Notes: a model not told the origin generated them from the sequence alone. 14,831 nt of DNA from an uncultured Lachnospiraceae bacterium (GCA_947382415.1 CANCYO010000067.1:1-14831), one strand, 5' to 3'; numbered from the stretch's first letter, positions 7,997 through 14,261 are shown. A program made the numbers and translations.

Positions 7997-8015
7997 ACAT
8001 GTGACAGACATGTGA
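7997..8015 (+). repeat. Tandem direct repeat ACATGTGA x2, 11-bp period
   Basis: ACATGTGA occurs at 7997-8004 and again at 8008-8015, separated by CAG, so the copies start exactly 11 bp apart. Each contains the self-complementary hexamer ACATGT. It lies between ackA and the hairpin at 8021. An 11-bp period suits tandem binding by a winged-helix (OmpR-type) dimer, but no binding is shown. Confidence 0.6.
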
Positions 8016-8020
8016 TAAGG

Positions 8021-8064
8021 ACAGTCCCCGGCCCTTGCCGATATCCGGCAGCTCCGGGGACTGT
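8021..8064 (+). terminator. Long GC-rich hairpin after ackA, possible terminator
   Basis: Arms ACAGTCCCCGG (8021-8031) and CCGGGGACTGT (8054-8064) pair perfectly over 11 bp. Inside, TGCCG (8036-8040) pairs with CGGCA (8046-8050), extending the structure. Only TTT followed by GTGC comes after the stem, so the U-tract is poor. It may terminate inefficiently, work with a factor, or protect the 3' end of the pta-ackA message. Confidence 0.6.
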
Positions 8065-8067
8065 TTG

Positions 8068-8086
8068 TGCATCATAGCTGCATCAT
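8068..8086 (+). repeat. Tandem direct repeat TGCATCAT x2, 11-bp period; candidate response-regulator site
   Basis: TGCATCAT occurs at 8068-8075 and 8079-8086 with AGC between, again with an 11-bp period. It lies 23 bp upstream of the -35 element (8110) of the operon that encodes an OmpR-type regulator. This arrangement is typical of OmpR/PhoB-family sites; autoregulation is inferred. Confidence 0.5.
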
Positions 8087-8109
8087 TTGCTTATTTTGTC
8101 GAAAAATAA

Positions 8110-8138
8110 TTGAGCTTGTAAAATTCTGATGTTATACT
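8110..8138 (+). promoter_or_regulatory. Extended -10 promoter of the envelope two-component operon
   Basis: A -35 element TTGAGC (8110-8115) and a -10 TATACT (8133-8138) are 17 bp apart, and TGT at 8130-8132 supplies the extended -10 TGn. Transcription would start near 8145, almost directly at the SD GGAGGAG (8147-8153). The leader would be very short, about 17 nt. Confidence 0.75.
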
Positions 8139-8161
8139 AATGGGCGGGAGGAGTCTTTTTG

Positions 8162-9508
8162 ATGAGTGGAACGGCCGGAAGCATACACGGAAAAAAATCC
8201 ATAGGAAGACGTCTGGGCGCCCTGGCGCTCTCCGGCGCAGTGTGCCTTTCTGTCCTTATGCTAAAGGCGCCCCGGAAGGTGTCGGGAGCAGGGGAAGTTC
8301 TTGCTGCTTATCAGGCTTATGAAGAGCGCTTTGAACAGATTCATACCATGGAAGATATCACAAGGCAGGGATATGAGGTGGTAGAGAAGCATGTGTTCGA
8401 CGTGCCTCTGGTGACCATGATGCCTGCGCCGGCGGATTCTTCTTCGGGGACAGGATCTGAGGGAACCACAACGGCAGACGTTGAGAGAGCAGCGGAAACA
8501 AAGCCGGTGGAATTGCAGCCTGTGGAGATGGTGCCTGCAGAAGTGGTGCGGCCCCCGCAGATGTACCGGATAAGCGAAGAGGACGCCGTCTGGCTGCAGC
8601 AGGTTCCGACGGTGCGCTTTTTTTCCGCCATAGAAAAGGACTGTCATCGGGCGGCTGTCTTTCTGGCGGATCAGGAAGGCAATATCATCTATAAGACCAA
8701 TCGGCTGGAATGTAATTACACGATTCTGGGAGAACTGGAGCAGCCTATCTTTGATATGATATCGGTGGCGTTTCAGGATCTCAACGGCGATGGGCTTATG
8801 GACATCATTCTGATCGCGGGATGCGTCAACGAAGAGGGAACCTATGCGGGCAGGGTGTACAAGGTAGGAGAGGTGCTGTTCCAGCAGGACGGAGAGGAGT
8901 TGTCCTTCTACCGGGACTGGAGGGTCAATGACAAGATCAATCGCTTTGACATGAACAAGAGCGCAAAATCCATCCGCTCGTTTGTGAGGGACGGACGTTC
9001 TACGGAGTTTTTATATACGGCTACCACTGAGAATGAGCTTATGGAAAACGGATTTAAGGTCATCAAGGAGCAGAGCTATTGGCGCAATTATGAGAAGCTC
9101 GGAAAGCTGAAGGTTCTGCCGGGGGTGTTCTCTCTGGCGGATTACGATATCTTTATGATCTACATGATCGACGAGGAGGGAGATATCGTGTGGAGTTTTC
9201 AACCCATGGGCGACTATGACAATCTCTATTCTCTCAGAGGAATGAGCGGCAAGGATCTGGACGGGGATGGTATGAAGGATATGCTGGTAGTGGCCCGCTA
9301 CAGCAGGGAGGGTGAAAACGGCGAGCTGATCGTGGAGGGGCAGTATTCCATCTATTATCAGCGGACGGGCGGATTTGATACAGATGTGGAGTTCGTGGAG
9401 AGTCATCCATACCGGGATGACTGTACGGTGGAGGAGCTGGTGCAGGAAATACGGGCCTATTGGGGCTGGCAGGCGATAGTAGAAGAAGGGAAAGCTGAGT
9501 TGAAATGA
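8162..9508 (+). CDS. Exported or membrane-anchored protein with two calcium-loop (VCBS/FG-GAP-like) repeats
   Basis: 448 residues, no named family recognised. A basic start (KKSIGRR, 11-17) precedes a hydrophobic segment (about 18-35, LGALALSGAVCLSVLML), fitting a signal peptide or membrane anchor; there is no clear lipobox. A Ser/Thr/Pro/Glu-rich linker follows at about 87-132. The folded part contains two internal repeats, about 163-251 and 328-411. Each has a strand pair around an EGNIIYK/EGDIVWS turn, then a DLNGDGLMD (206-214) or DLDGDGMKD (365-373) loop of the DxDxDG calcium-binding type, then another strand and a G-rich turn. FG-GAP/VCBS domains in beta-propellers look like this. The ATG at 8162 is preferred to the TTG at 8159, with GGAGGAG 8 nt upstream. 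Its stop overlaps the response regulator start (ATGA), so it belongs to this signalling operon and may be its external sensor or modulator; this is inference. Confidence 0.8.
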   Translation: MSGTAGSIHGKKSIGRRLGALALSGAVCLSVLMLKAPRKVSGAGEVLAAYQAYEERFEQIHTMEDITRQGYEVVEKHVFDVPLVTMMPAPADSSSGTGSEGTTTADVERAAETKPVELQPVEMVPAEVVRPPQMYRISEEDAVWLQQVPTVRFFSAIEKDCHRAAVFLADQEGNIIYKTNRLECNYTILGELEQPIFDMISVAFQDLNGDGLMDIILIAGCVNEEGTYAGRVYKVGEVLFQQDGEELSFYRDWRVNDKINRFDMNKSAKSIRSFVRDGRSTEFLYTATTENELMENGFKVIKEQSYWRNYEKLGKLKVLPGVFSLADYDIFMIYMIDEEGDIVWSFQPMGDYDNLYSLRGMSGKDLDGDGMKDMLVVARYSREGENGELIVEGQYSIYYQRTGGFDTDVEFVESHPYRDDCTVEELVQEIRAYWGWQAIVEEGKAELK

Positions 9509-10158
9509 TAAGGATTCTGATTGTGGATGACGAGAAGCCTATATGTGATTTGATCGACATCAATCTGACGGCGGCGGGATATCACTGTAAGGCGGTGCAG
9601 GACGGCCTGCAGGCCATAGAGTTGATCGAGAAGGAAGAATTTGATCTGGTACTTCTGGATATCATGCTGCCCGGAGCGGACGGTTATGATATCATGGAGT
9701 ATATCCGACCGTTGAAGGTGCCGGTCATTTTCATCACGGCCAAACACGAAGTGAAAGATCGCGTAAAAGGGCTGCGGCTGGGAGCGGAAGATTATCTGGT
9801 GAAACCCTTTGACGTAGTGGAGCTGGTGGCCCGGGTGGAGGTGGTGCTGCGCCGTTTCAACAAGACGCAGCGGCTCTTGCAGGCCGGGGACGTGGTGGTG
9901 GACGTGGAGGCCAGAAAGGTCACCAGGGCCGGGAAACCGGTGGTGCTCACCAACAAGGAATACGGATTATTGGTTTTGTTTATCCAGAACAAAAATGTGG
10001 CGCTGTTCAAGGAGACTTTGTATGAGAAGGTGTGGGGGGATGAGTATATCTCGGACAGCCGCACACTGGAACTGCATGTGCAAAGGCTCAGAAAGAAGAT
10101 GGGCTGGGAGAACAATCTGGTGGCGGTATACAAGGTAGGCTATCGGCTGGAGGTTTAA
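9505..10158 (+). CDS. OmpR/PhoB-family response regulator
   Basis: 217 residues. The receiver domain (1-117) has the acidic pocket D8-D9, the phospho-acceptor D52 (LVLLDIMLPG), the switch threonine T78 (FITAKHE) and the conserved lysine K100 (YLVKPF). The C-terminal winged-helix DNA-binding domain (about 125-215) ends in the family pattern, with VWGDEY, recognition helix SRTLELHVQRLRKK (185-198) and the wing VAVYKVGYRLE. All the residues needed for phosphorylation are present, so it should be an active transcription factor. It overlaps the preceding gene by 4 nt, and its cognate kinase starts 16 nt downstream. The tandem 8-bp repeats with 11-bp period upstream of the operon (8068-8086) are the best candidates for its binding site. 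Confidence 0.96.
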   Translation: MIRILIVDDEKPICDLIDINLTAAGYHCKAVQDGLQAIELIEKEEFDLVLLDIMLPGADGYDIMEYIRPLKVPVIFITAKHEVKDRVKGLRLGAEDYLVKPFDVVELVARVEVVLRRFNKTQRLLQAGDVVVDVEARKVTRAGKPVVLTNKEYGLLVLFIQNKNVALFKETLYEKVWGDEYISDSRTLELHVQRLRKKMGWENNLVAVYKVGYRLEV

Positions 10159-10174
10159 GGGAGGCTGGATAACA

Positions 10175-11611
10175 ATGAAGTTTTCCTATAAGATATTGCT
10201 TTGGACAATTATTATCATGGCTGCGGCTTTCGGCATCACAGGCTTTTATTTTGTAAATTATGTGTTCAACACCTCCATGGAGCGCGAGGTGGGGCAGGCC
10301 ATGAACGAGAGCAGCATCCTGCAGTTTGCTTTTGAGACGGCGGCGCTGAACATTCCCTCCAAGTATGATGTGCTGCAGGACAATACCATCGAGCAGATCG
10401 GTGTGAATCTGGAGACGGGAGGGGCGGGAAGCGACAGACTGCTGCGGCTTTCCGACGAGAACCGCAGGCCTCTCTATGCCAGCGACGGTTTCGTGGAGGA
10501 GACGGATTTTCTGGGACAGATCGGAGAGCAGACCCGGATCTATCAGGTGATTCAGGAGGGAGAGCGCTATTATGTGCAGACGGGCACGGTGATCAATGCG
10601 CTGGACCGCATCGTCTATCTGGAGACCCTCAAGGATGTGACGGCGGTGTTTGCGGAGCGCACCCAGGGTTTTGCCGTGTACCGCAGAGTGACCATGGCCA
10701 TGCTGCTGCTAAGCTGCGTCGTGATGTTTTTCATAGCTTTTTGGCTCACGCGGCCTATCCGCCTGCTGACCCGGGCTACCAAGGAGATGACTCAGGGAGA
10801 TTACGGGTATCGGGCGGAGCTGATCAGCAATGACGAGATGGGACAGCTCACCCGGGATTTTAATCTGATGGCCAACGCGCTGGAAGAGAATATACATAAG
10901 CTGGAGGAGGAGATCCGCTCCAGAGAGGAATTCATCGCGGCCTTTTCCCATGAATTGAAGACGCCTTTGACTGCCATTATCGGCTATGCGGATCTGCTGC
11001 GCTCTCACAAGCTGGACGGGGAGAAGGCGTTCCTGTCGGCAAATTATATTTACACGGAGGGCAAGCGGCTTGAGACCATGGCTTTCAGACTGCTGGATCT
11101 GATCGTTACCAGACGGGGCGAGATCGAGCTGCAGTGCGTGGAGGTGGAGAATCTGTTTGCCTATCTGAAGGAACTGTACGGCGTACACAGCGATACGGGC
11201 ATGGAGTTTGTATACGACTATGATCCCGGGCAGATTCAGGCGGAGCTTAATCTGATCAAGACCGTGATGATCAATTTGGTAGACAATGCCTGTAAGGCTT
11301 CCGAGCCTGGCAGCGTCGTGGAGATCACCGGCAGAAGAGAGGAAGAGGGGTATCGTTTTGCCGTGAAAGATTACGGGGTGGGCATTCCCGCCGACGAGTG
11401 CCGCAAGATCACCGAGGCATTTTACATGGTGGACAAATCCCGTTCCCGCAGCAAAAACGGCGCGGGGCTGGGGCTTGCTCTGTGCGCGGAGATATTGGCG
11501 CTCCACGGCAGTGTGCTGGAGATCGAGAGCACTCTGGGGGAGGGCAGCCGCATCGGCTTCCTGCTGCCGGATTCTGAGGAGGTGACCGGGCGTGAAACAG
11601 AAAAAGATTAA
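10175..11611 (+). CDS. HAMP-domain sensor histidine kinase
   Basis: 478 residues. Order: cytoplasmic start, first membrane helix (about 7-30), an extracellular sensor of about 140 residues (31-171), second membrane helix (about 173-192), HAMP linker (193-246, starting at RPIRLLTR), a short coiled-coil stretch, then the dimerisation and phospho-acceptor helix with H259 in FSHELKTPL. The catalytic ATPase domain shows the N box (NLVDNACKA, 367-375), the G1 box (DYGVGIP, 399-405), an F box around EAFYMVD and the G2 box (GAGLGLAL, 429-436). It should autophosphorylate H259 and pass phosphate to D52 of the regulator encoded just before it. The ATG at 10175 has AAGGGAGG at 10157-10164. There is no PAS domain, unlike WalK. 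The sensor region has no family I recognise; it may respond to wall state or to the co-encoded exported proteins. Confidence 0.96.
   Translation: MKFSYKILLWTIIIMAAAFGITGFYFVNYVFNTSMEREVGQAMNESSILQFAFETAALNIPSKYDVLQDNTIEQIGVNLETGGAGSDRLLRLSDENRRPLYASDGFVEETDFLGQIGEQTRIYQVIQEGERYYVQTGTVINALDRIVYLETLKDVTAVFAERTQGFAVYRRVTMAMLLLSCVVMFFIAFWLTRPIRLLTRATKEMTQGDYGYRAELISNDEMGQLTRDFNLMANALEENIHKLEEEIRSREEFIAAFSHELKTPLTAIIGYADLLRSHKLDGEKAFLSANYIYTEGKRLETMAFRLLDLIVTRRGEIELQCVEVENLFAYLKELYGVHSDTGMEFVYDYDPGQIQAELNLIKTVMINLVDNACKASEPGSVVEITGRREEEGYRFAVKDYGVGIPADECRKITEAFYMVDKSRSRSKNGAGLGLALCAEILALHGSVLEIESTLGEGSRIGFLLPDSEEVTGRETEKD
11577..11585 (+). promoter_or_regulatory. Strong ribosome binding site inside the kinase gene, fixing a GTG start
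   Basis: AGGAGGTGA is a full complement of the 16S 3' end and lies 6 nt before the GTG at 11592. It is embedded in the last codons of the kinase gene. It makes the 20-nt overlapping start credible and suggests the downstream protein is made in good amount. Confidence 0.85.
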
Positions 11612-12425
11612 TCTCATCATCATGATCACGGCGGCGGCACTGGTGTCTGCGCTGGCACTGTGGGGGCCTGAGGCGATCTCCACTTACCGGGATCAGAAGA
11701 CGCTCAATCAGGTGACGGTAGAGCCGTTGGAGTCCTCGGGGGAGGGGTATCGTTATGAGCTGGGAAGCAATGAGAAGCTTTATATTGTCTCCAAATGTCT
11801 CAACAGCCAGATTCAGTCGGGGAGCGAATTAAACAGCAAGATCAGAGAGGGCGAGGAGAGTTTAAACTATGAAGAACTGACAGGCACTTATGCCTTTGTG
11901 GTAAACAGGCAGAAACCGTCTGACAGGGAGATATCGGAGGAGGATATCTTCCGGGTCTGCAATGAGGGACTGCGGGAAATGAAGGAGCAGGGGATTCTTC
12001 CTGATGAAGTGAAGGAGGTGACGGCCTCTGCTTACAGCGCGGTGCTGTACTCTGCCATCGATGTTCTGGAGCCGCGAAACAATGTGTCAGTCTGGAAGGT
12101 AAGTCTGTCCACCAACAGGCAGAACGCGGATAAGTCGGGGCGGCTTCTGGATGCCTATATCGATGCTGACACAGGGAAGATTTATGAATTTTATGTGCGC
12201 ACCCAGACTACCTGGAAGTTTATGGACCCCGGGGCGATGGTGGCATCCTGGGCGGAGTATATGGAGCTGTCTGAACCGGAGGAATATGAGTCGGACAATC
12301 CGCTTCTGGAGAATACGCCATACTTTGAAAAATACCGGTTTGCGGGGTTGGACGAGGGCAGTACGGTGGTGACAGTGGGATTCTATGAGGGCATCAACGA
12401 ACTGTATCTTAAGATATCCCGGTGA
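11592..12425 (+). CDS. Single-pass membrane protein of unknown function, two-component accessory candidate
   Basis: 277 residues, no family recognised with confidence. MKQKK is followed by one hydrophobic segment (about 7-24, NLIIMITAAALVSALALW), so the rest (about 25-277) should lie outside the membrane. The external part has two parts: a charged, helix-prone stretch (EEDIFRVCNEGLREMKEQG, about 118-136), and strands ending in YIDADTGKIYEFYV (about 197-210), a turn like that seen in PepSY-type and YycI-type beta modules. It begins with a GTG inside the kinase gene with an excellent SD, so it is translationally coupled to the kinase. Its length and topology resemble the WalK accessory YycI (about 280 residues), but I see no sequence proof of homology. 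The likely role, modulating the kinase or sensing the wall, is inferred from position. Confidence 0.8.
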   Translation: MKQKKINLIIMITAAALVSALALWGPEAISTYRDQKTLNQVTVEPLESSGEGYRYELGSNEKLYIVSKCLNSQIQSGSELNSKIREGEESLNYEELTGTYAFVVNRQKPSDREISEEDIFRVCNEGLREMKEQGILPDEVKEVTASAYSAVLYSAIDVLEPRNNVSVWKVSLSTNRQNADKSGRLLDAYIDADTGKIYEFYVRTQTTWKFMDPGAMVASWAEYMELSEPEEYESDNPLLENTPYFEKYRFAGLDEGSTVVTVGFYEGINELYLKISR

Positions 12426-12469
12426 GATCAACAGATATCGTGACAGAATCCGTGAGGCCCTGAAGGATG

Positions 12470-12502
12470 ATGCAAAAAGCATGCAAAAATCATGTGATTT
12501 TT
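12470..12502 (+). repeat. ATGCAAAAA direct repeat plus inverted repeat in the gap before the wall-enzyme gene
   Basis: ATGCAAAAA occurs at 12470-12478 and 12481-12489, exactly 11 bp apart. The second copy runs into a dyad, AAAAATCA (12485-12492), TG, TGATTTTT (12495-12502), followed by ATGCA. With only 2 nt between perfect arms it looks more like a protein-binding dyad than an efficient terminator, but a weak AT-rich hairpin is possible. The gap 12426-12587 holds no gene. Confidence 0.5.
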
Positions 12503-12587
12503 ATGCAGAAATGTTGAAGGTTTGATGTGTGGGTCCGGTATCCTGAAACAAGAAAAGCAATCATGGACTTGATTCAGGAGGAGACGG

Positions 12588-14099
12588 ATGATGCACAAAA
12601 GAGTGAGAACCTATCAGCTGGTGCGCTGTGGAGAGCGCAGGAAGAGAAAGAACGGAAGAAGAGCTGTCAGACGCTGTGTGCTGGCCGGCGCATTGGCTCT
12701 GACACTGGCGGGGACTGTGCTGACGGAAGTGCATTCCTCCAATCAGGCGCTGGCGGCAGATGCGGAGGCGGATCATTCCTGTGAGGCCATGGGATATTAC
12801 GGTTCTGCGGGATGGGAAACTCTGGCGGACGGAGAGAACATATTCACGGCGGAGTCCGTGCAGGCGGTCAACGAGATACTGGCAGCAGGATTCGAGGCAG
12901 AACTGCCTGAGGTCGTACAGAAGGATGTGCAGAAGGATGTCCCGAAAGAGCGCTGTGATATTCTGGTGGCCATCGACGCCGGGCATGGCGGAGAGGACGA
13001 GGGCTGCAGCAGAGGAAATGTCCGGGAGAAGGATATCAATATAGAGATCGCTAAAGCTACAGAGACTCTGTTGTCGGATATGGGGTATCAGGTGCTGTTG
13101 ATCCGGGAGGATGATGAGAACCGGTCGCTGGAGGAGCGTGTGCAGATTGCCAACCGGGCGCAGGCAGACATTTTTATCAGTATTCATCAGAATGCCTGTG
13201 AGGAGCAGGTTTCCAAGGTGTCCGGCATTGAGGTCTGGTATAACGAGACCAAGGGGGAGGCGGGCAGCAAAAGACTGGCTCAGTTGATCCATGAGGACGT
13301 GCTGCTCTATACGGGAGCGAAGGACAGGAGTCTGGTGGCGGACGAGTCTCTCCGAGTGATCCGTGAGACGGATATGCCCGCGTGTCTGGTGGAGACAGGC
13401 TTTCTCTCCAATAAGACTGAGAGAGAACTGCTCATCACGGAGGATTATCAGAAAAAGCTGGCGGAGGGTATCGCCTCGGGGGTAGATTTGTATTTTTTTC
13501 CCAAGACCATGTATCTGACCTTTGACGACGGTCCCAGCGAGGAGAACACCATGGCGGTGCTCGATATTCTGAAGCGGCATAATATCAAGGCTACTTTTTT
13601 TCTGGTGGGAGAGAGCGTGGAGAAGCATCCCGAGGTGGCGAAACGGATTGCCCAGGAGGGGCATACCATCGGAATCCACTGTTATAATCATGACTATAAA
13701 AAGCTGTACCAGAGCGTGGACAGCTATGTGGAGGATTTTGAAAAGGCATGGAATGTGATTTATGAGACCACTGGCGTGGAGGTGAAGCTGTTCCGTTTTC
13801 CGGGAGGCAGTATCAATGCCTATAACAAGAAGGTGTATGCGGATATCGCCGAGGAGATGACGGAGAGAGGTTATATATACTTTGACTGGAATGCCAGTCT
13901 GGAGGATGCCACAAAGCATAATGAGCCGGAGCGCCTGCTGAAAAATGCGAAGGAGAGTACGCTTGGGCGCAGAAAAATCGTGATGTTGGCCCATGATGTG
14001 GTGTATAATACGACGCTGTGTCTGGAGGAGCTGCTTGAGGAGTTCCCGGAGTATCAGATGCTGCCGCTGACCGAGGAGGTGGAGGCGATTCACTTCTAA
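12588..14099 (+). CDS. Two-domain peptidoglycan enzyme: N-acetylmuramoyl-L-alanine amidase (Amidase_3) plus NodB-type polysaccharide deacetylase
   Basis: 503 residues. A very basic N-terminus (about 4-29) precedes a hydrophobic segment (about 31-46, LAGALALTLAGTVL) and an ALAADA site (about 54-59), fitting a signal peptide with possible cleavage there. A linker with QKDV twice (111-118) leads to Amidase_3: zinc ligands H133 (DAGHGG), E147 (NVREKD) and H200 (SIHQNA), with catalytic E269 (VETGFLSN). A deacetylase domain follows from about 307: D313-D314 (TFDDGP), metal ligands H364 and H368 (HCYNH), R403 (FRFPGG), D433-W434 and H469 (LAHD). All key residues of both domains are present, so both activities are expected: cutting stem peptides from MurNAc and removing N-acetyl groups from glycan. 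SD AGGAGGAGA lies at 12576-12584; ATG 12588 or 12591 could start. It follows the envelope two-component operon after 162 nt and may be its target or last member. Confidence 0.93.
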   Translation: MMHKRVRTYQLVRCGERRKRKNGRRAVRRCVLAGALALTLAGTVLTEVHSSNQALAADAEADHSCEAMGYYGSAGWETLADGENIFTAESVQAVNEILAAGFEAELPEVVQKDVQKDVPKERCDILVAIDAGHGGEDEGCSRGNVREKDINIEIAKATETLLSDMGYQVLLIREDDENRSLEERVQIANRAQADIFISIHQNACEEQVSKVSGIEVWYNETKGEAGSKRLAQLIHEDVLLYTGAKDRSLVADESLRVIRETDMPACLVETGFLSNKTERELLITEDYQKKLAEGIASGVDLYFFPKTMYLTFDDGPSEENTMAVLDILKRHNIKATFFLVGESVEKHPEVAKRIAQEGHTIGIHCYNHDYKKLYQSVDSYVEDFEKAWNVIYETTGVEVKLFRFPGGSINAYNKKVYADIAEEMTERGYIYFDWNASLEDATKHNEPERLLKNAKESTLGRRKIVMLAHDVVYNTTLCLEELLEEFPEYQMLPLTEEVEAIHF

Positions 14100-14120
14100 A
14101 ACTGCGTTCCGCATGGTTTT
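14100..14120 (+). terminator. Weak hairpin after the wall-enzyme gene, possible terminator
   Basis: TGCG (14103-14106), TTC, CGCA (14110-14113) form a short stem, extended by AAC (14100-14102) with GTT (14116-14118) across a 2-nt bulge, and TTTT ends at 14120. The structure is small, so the call is tentative. Confidence 0.3.
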
Positions 14121-14147
14121 ATATTTTAAATTGGAATCGGGAAAAAA

Positions 14148-14167
14148 TTTTTAATGCATATTAAAAA
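14148..14167 (+). repeat. AT-rich inverted repeat upstream of the MarR promoter
   Basis: TTTTTAAT (14148-14155) and ATTAAAAA (14160-14167) are perfect 8-bp arms around GCAT. It sits just upstream of the -35 element at 14183, where an AT-rich UP element would lie. It could instead be part of a terminator or an operator. Confidence 0.45.
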
Positions 14168-14169
14168 AT

Positions 14170-14237
14170 GGTACAGGTACTATTGACAAATTATAATGGT
14201 ACCTGTATTATATTGAATAAACAAAGGTACAAGTACC
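14170..14237 (+). promoter_or_regulatory. Three-site operator array, GGTACNNGTACC-like, 28-bp period
   Basis: Three dyads lie at 14170-14181 (GGTACAGGTACT), 14198-14209 (GGTACCTGTATT) and 14226-14237 (GGTACAAGTACC), each starting exactly 28 bp after the last. The third is a perfect GGTAC/GTACC pair around AA; the others keep the left arm and decay on the right. An extra GGTAC half-site follows at 14238-14242. Site 1 ends just before the -35, site 2 overlaps the -10, and site 3 is downstream of the start site, so occupancy should block transcription. MarR proteins bind such dyads as dimers, making autorepression by the downstream gene the natural reading. Confidence 0.75.
14183..14211 (+). promoter_or_regulatory. 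Near-consensus promoter of the marR-family gene
   Basis: A perfect -35 TTGACA (14183-14188), 17-bp spacer and -10 TATTAT (14206-14211, 5 of 6). It is intrinsically strong and interleaved with the operator array, as expected for a tightly repressed promoter. Transcription would start near 14218. Confidence 0.88.
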
Positions 14238-14261
14238 GGTACAAAATGAAAAGAGGGTGAT

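Noticed and set aside
10709..11683. A 324-codon antisense open frame over the kinase and the following gene
   Set aside because: Same cause; it spans two real, overlapping plus-strand genes and shows no family pattern.
12514..12544. A promoter TTGAAG / TATCCT before the wall-enzyme gene
   Set aside because: The spacer would be 19 bp and both boxes are weak, so it cannot be told from chance; the gene may be read from the upstream operon.
12561..14114. A 517-codon antisense open frame over the wall-enzyme gene
   Set aside because: It has no recognisable motif or start signal, is low-complexity in places, and mirrors a plus-strand gene with complete catalytic motifs. Third-position G/C bias on the sense strand removes stops from this antisense frame.
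14246..14260. A mini reading frame (ATG, three codons, TGA) before the MarR start
   Set aside because: Four codons overlapping the ribosome binding site; more likely chance than a leader peptide.
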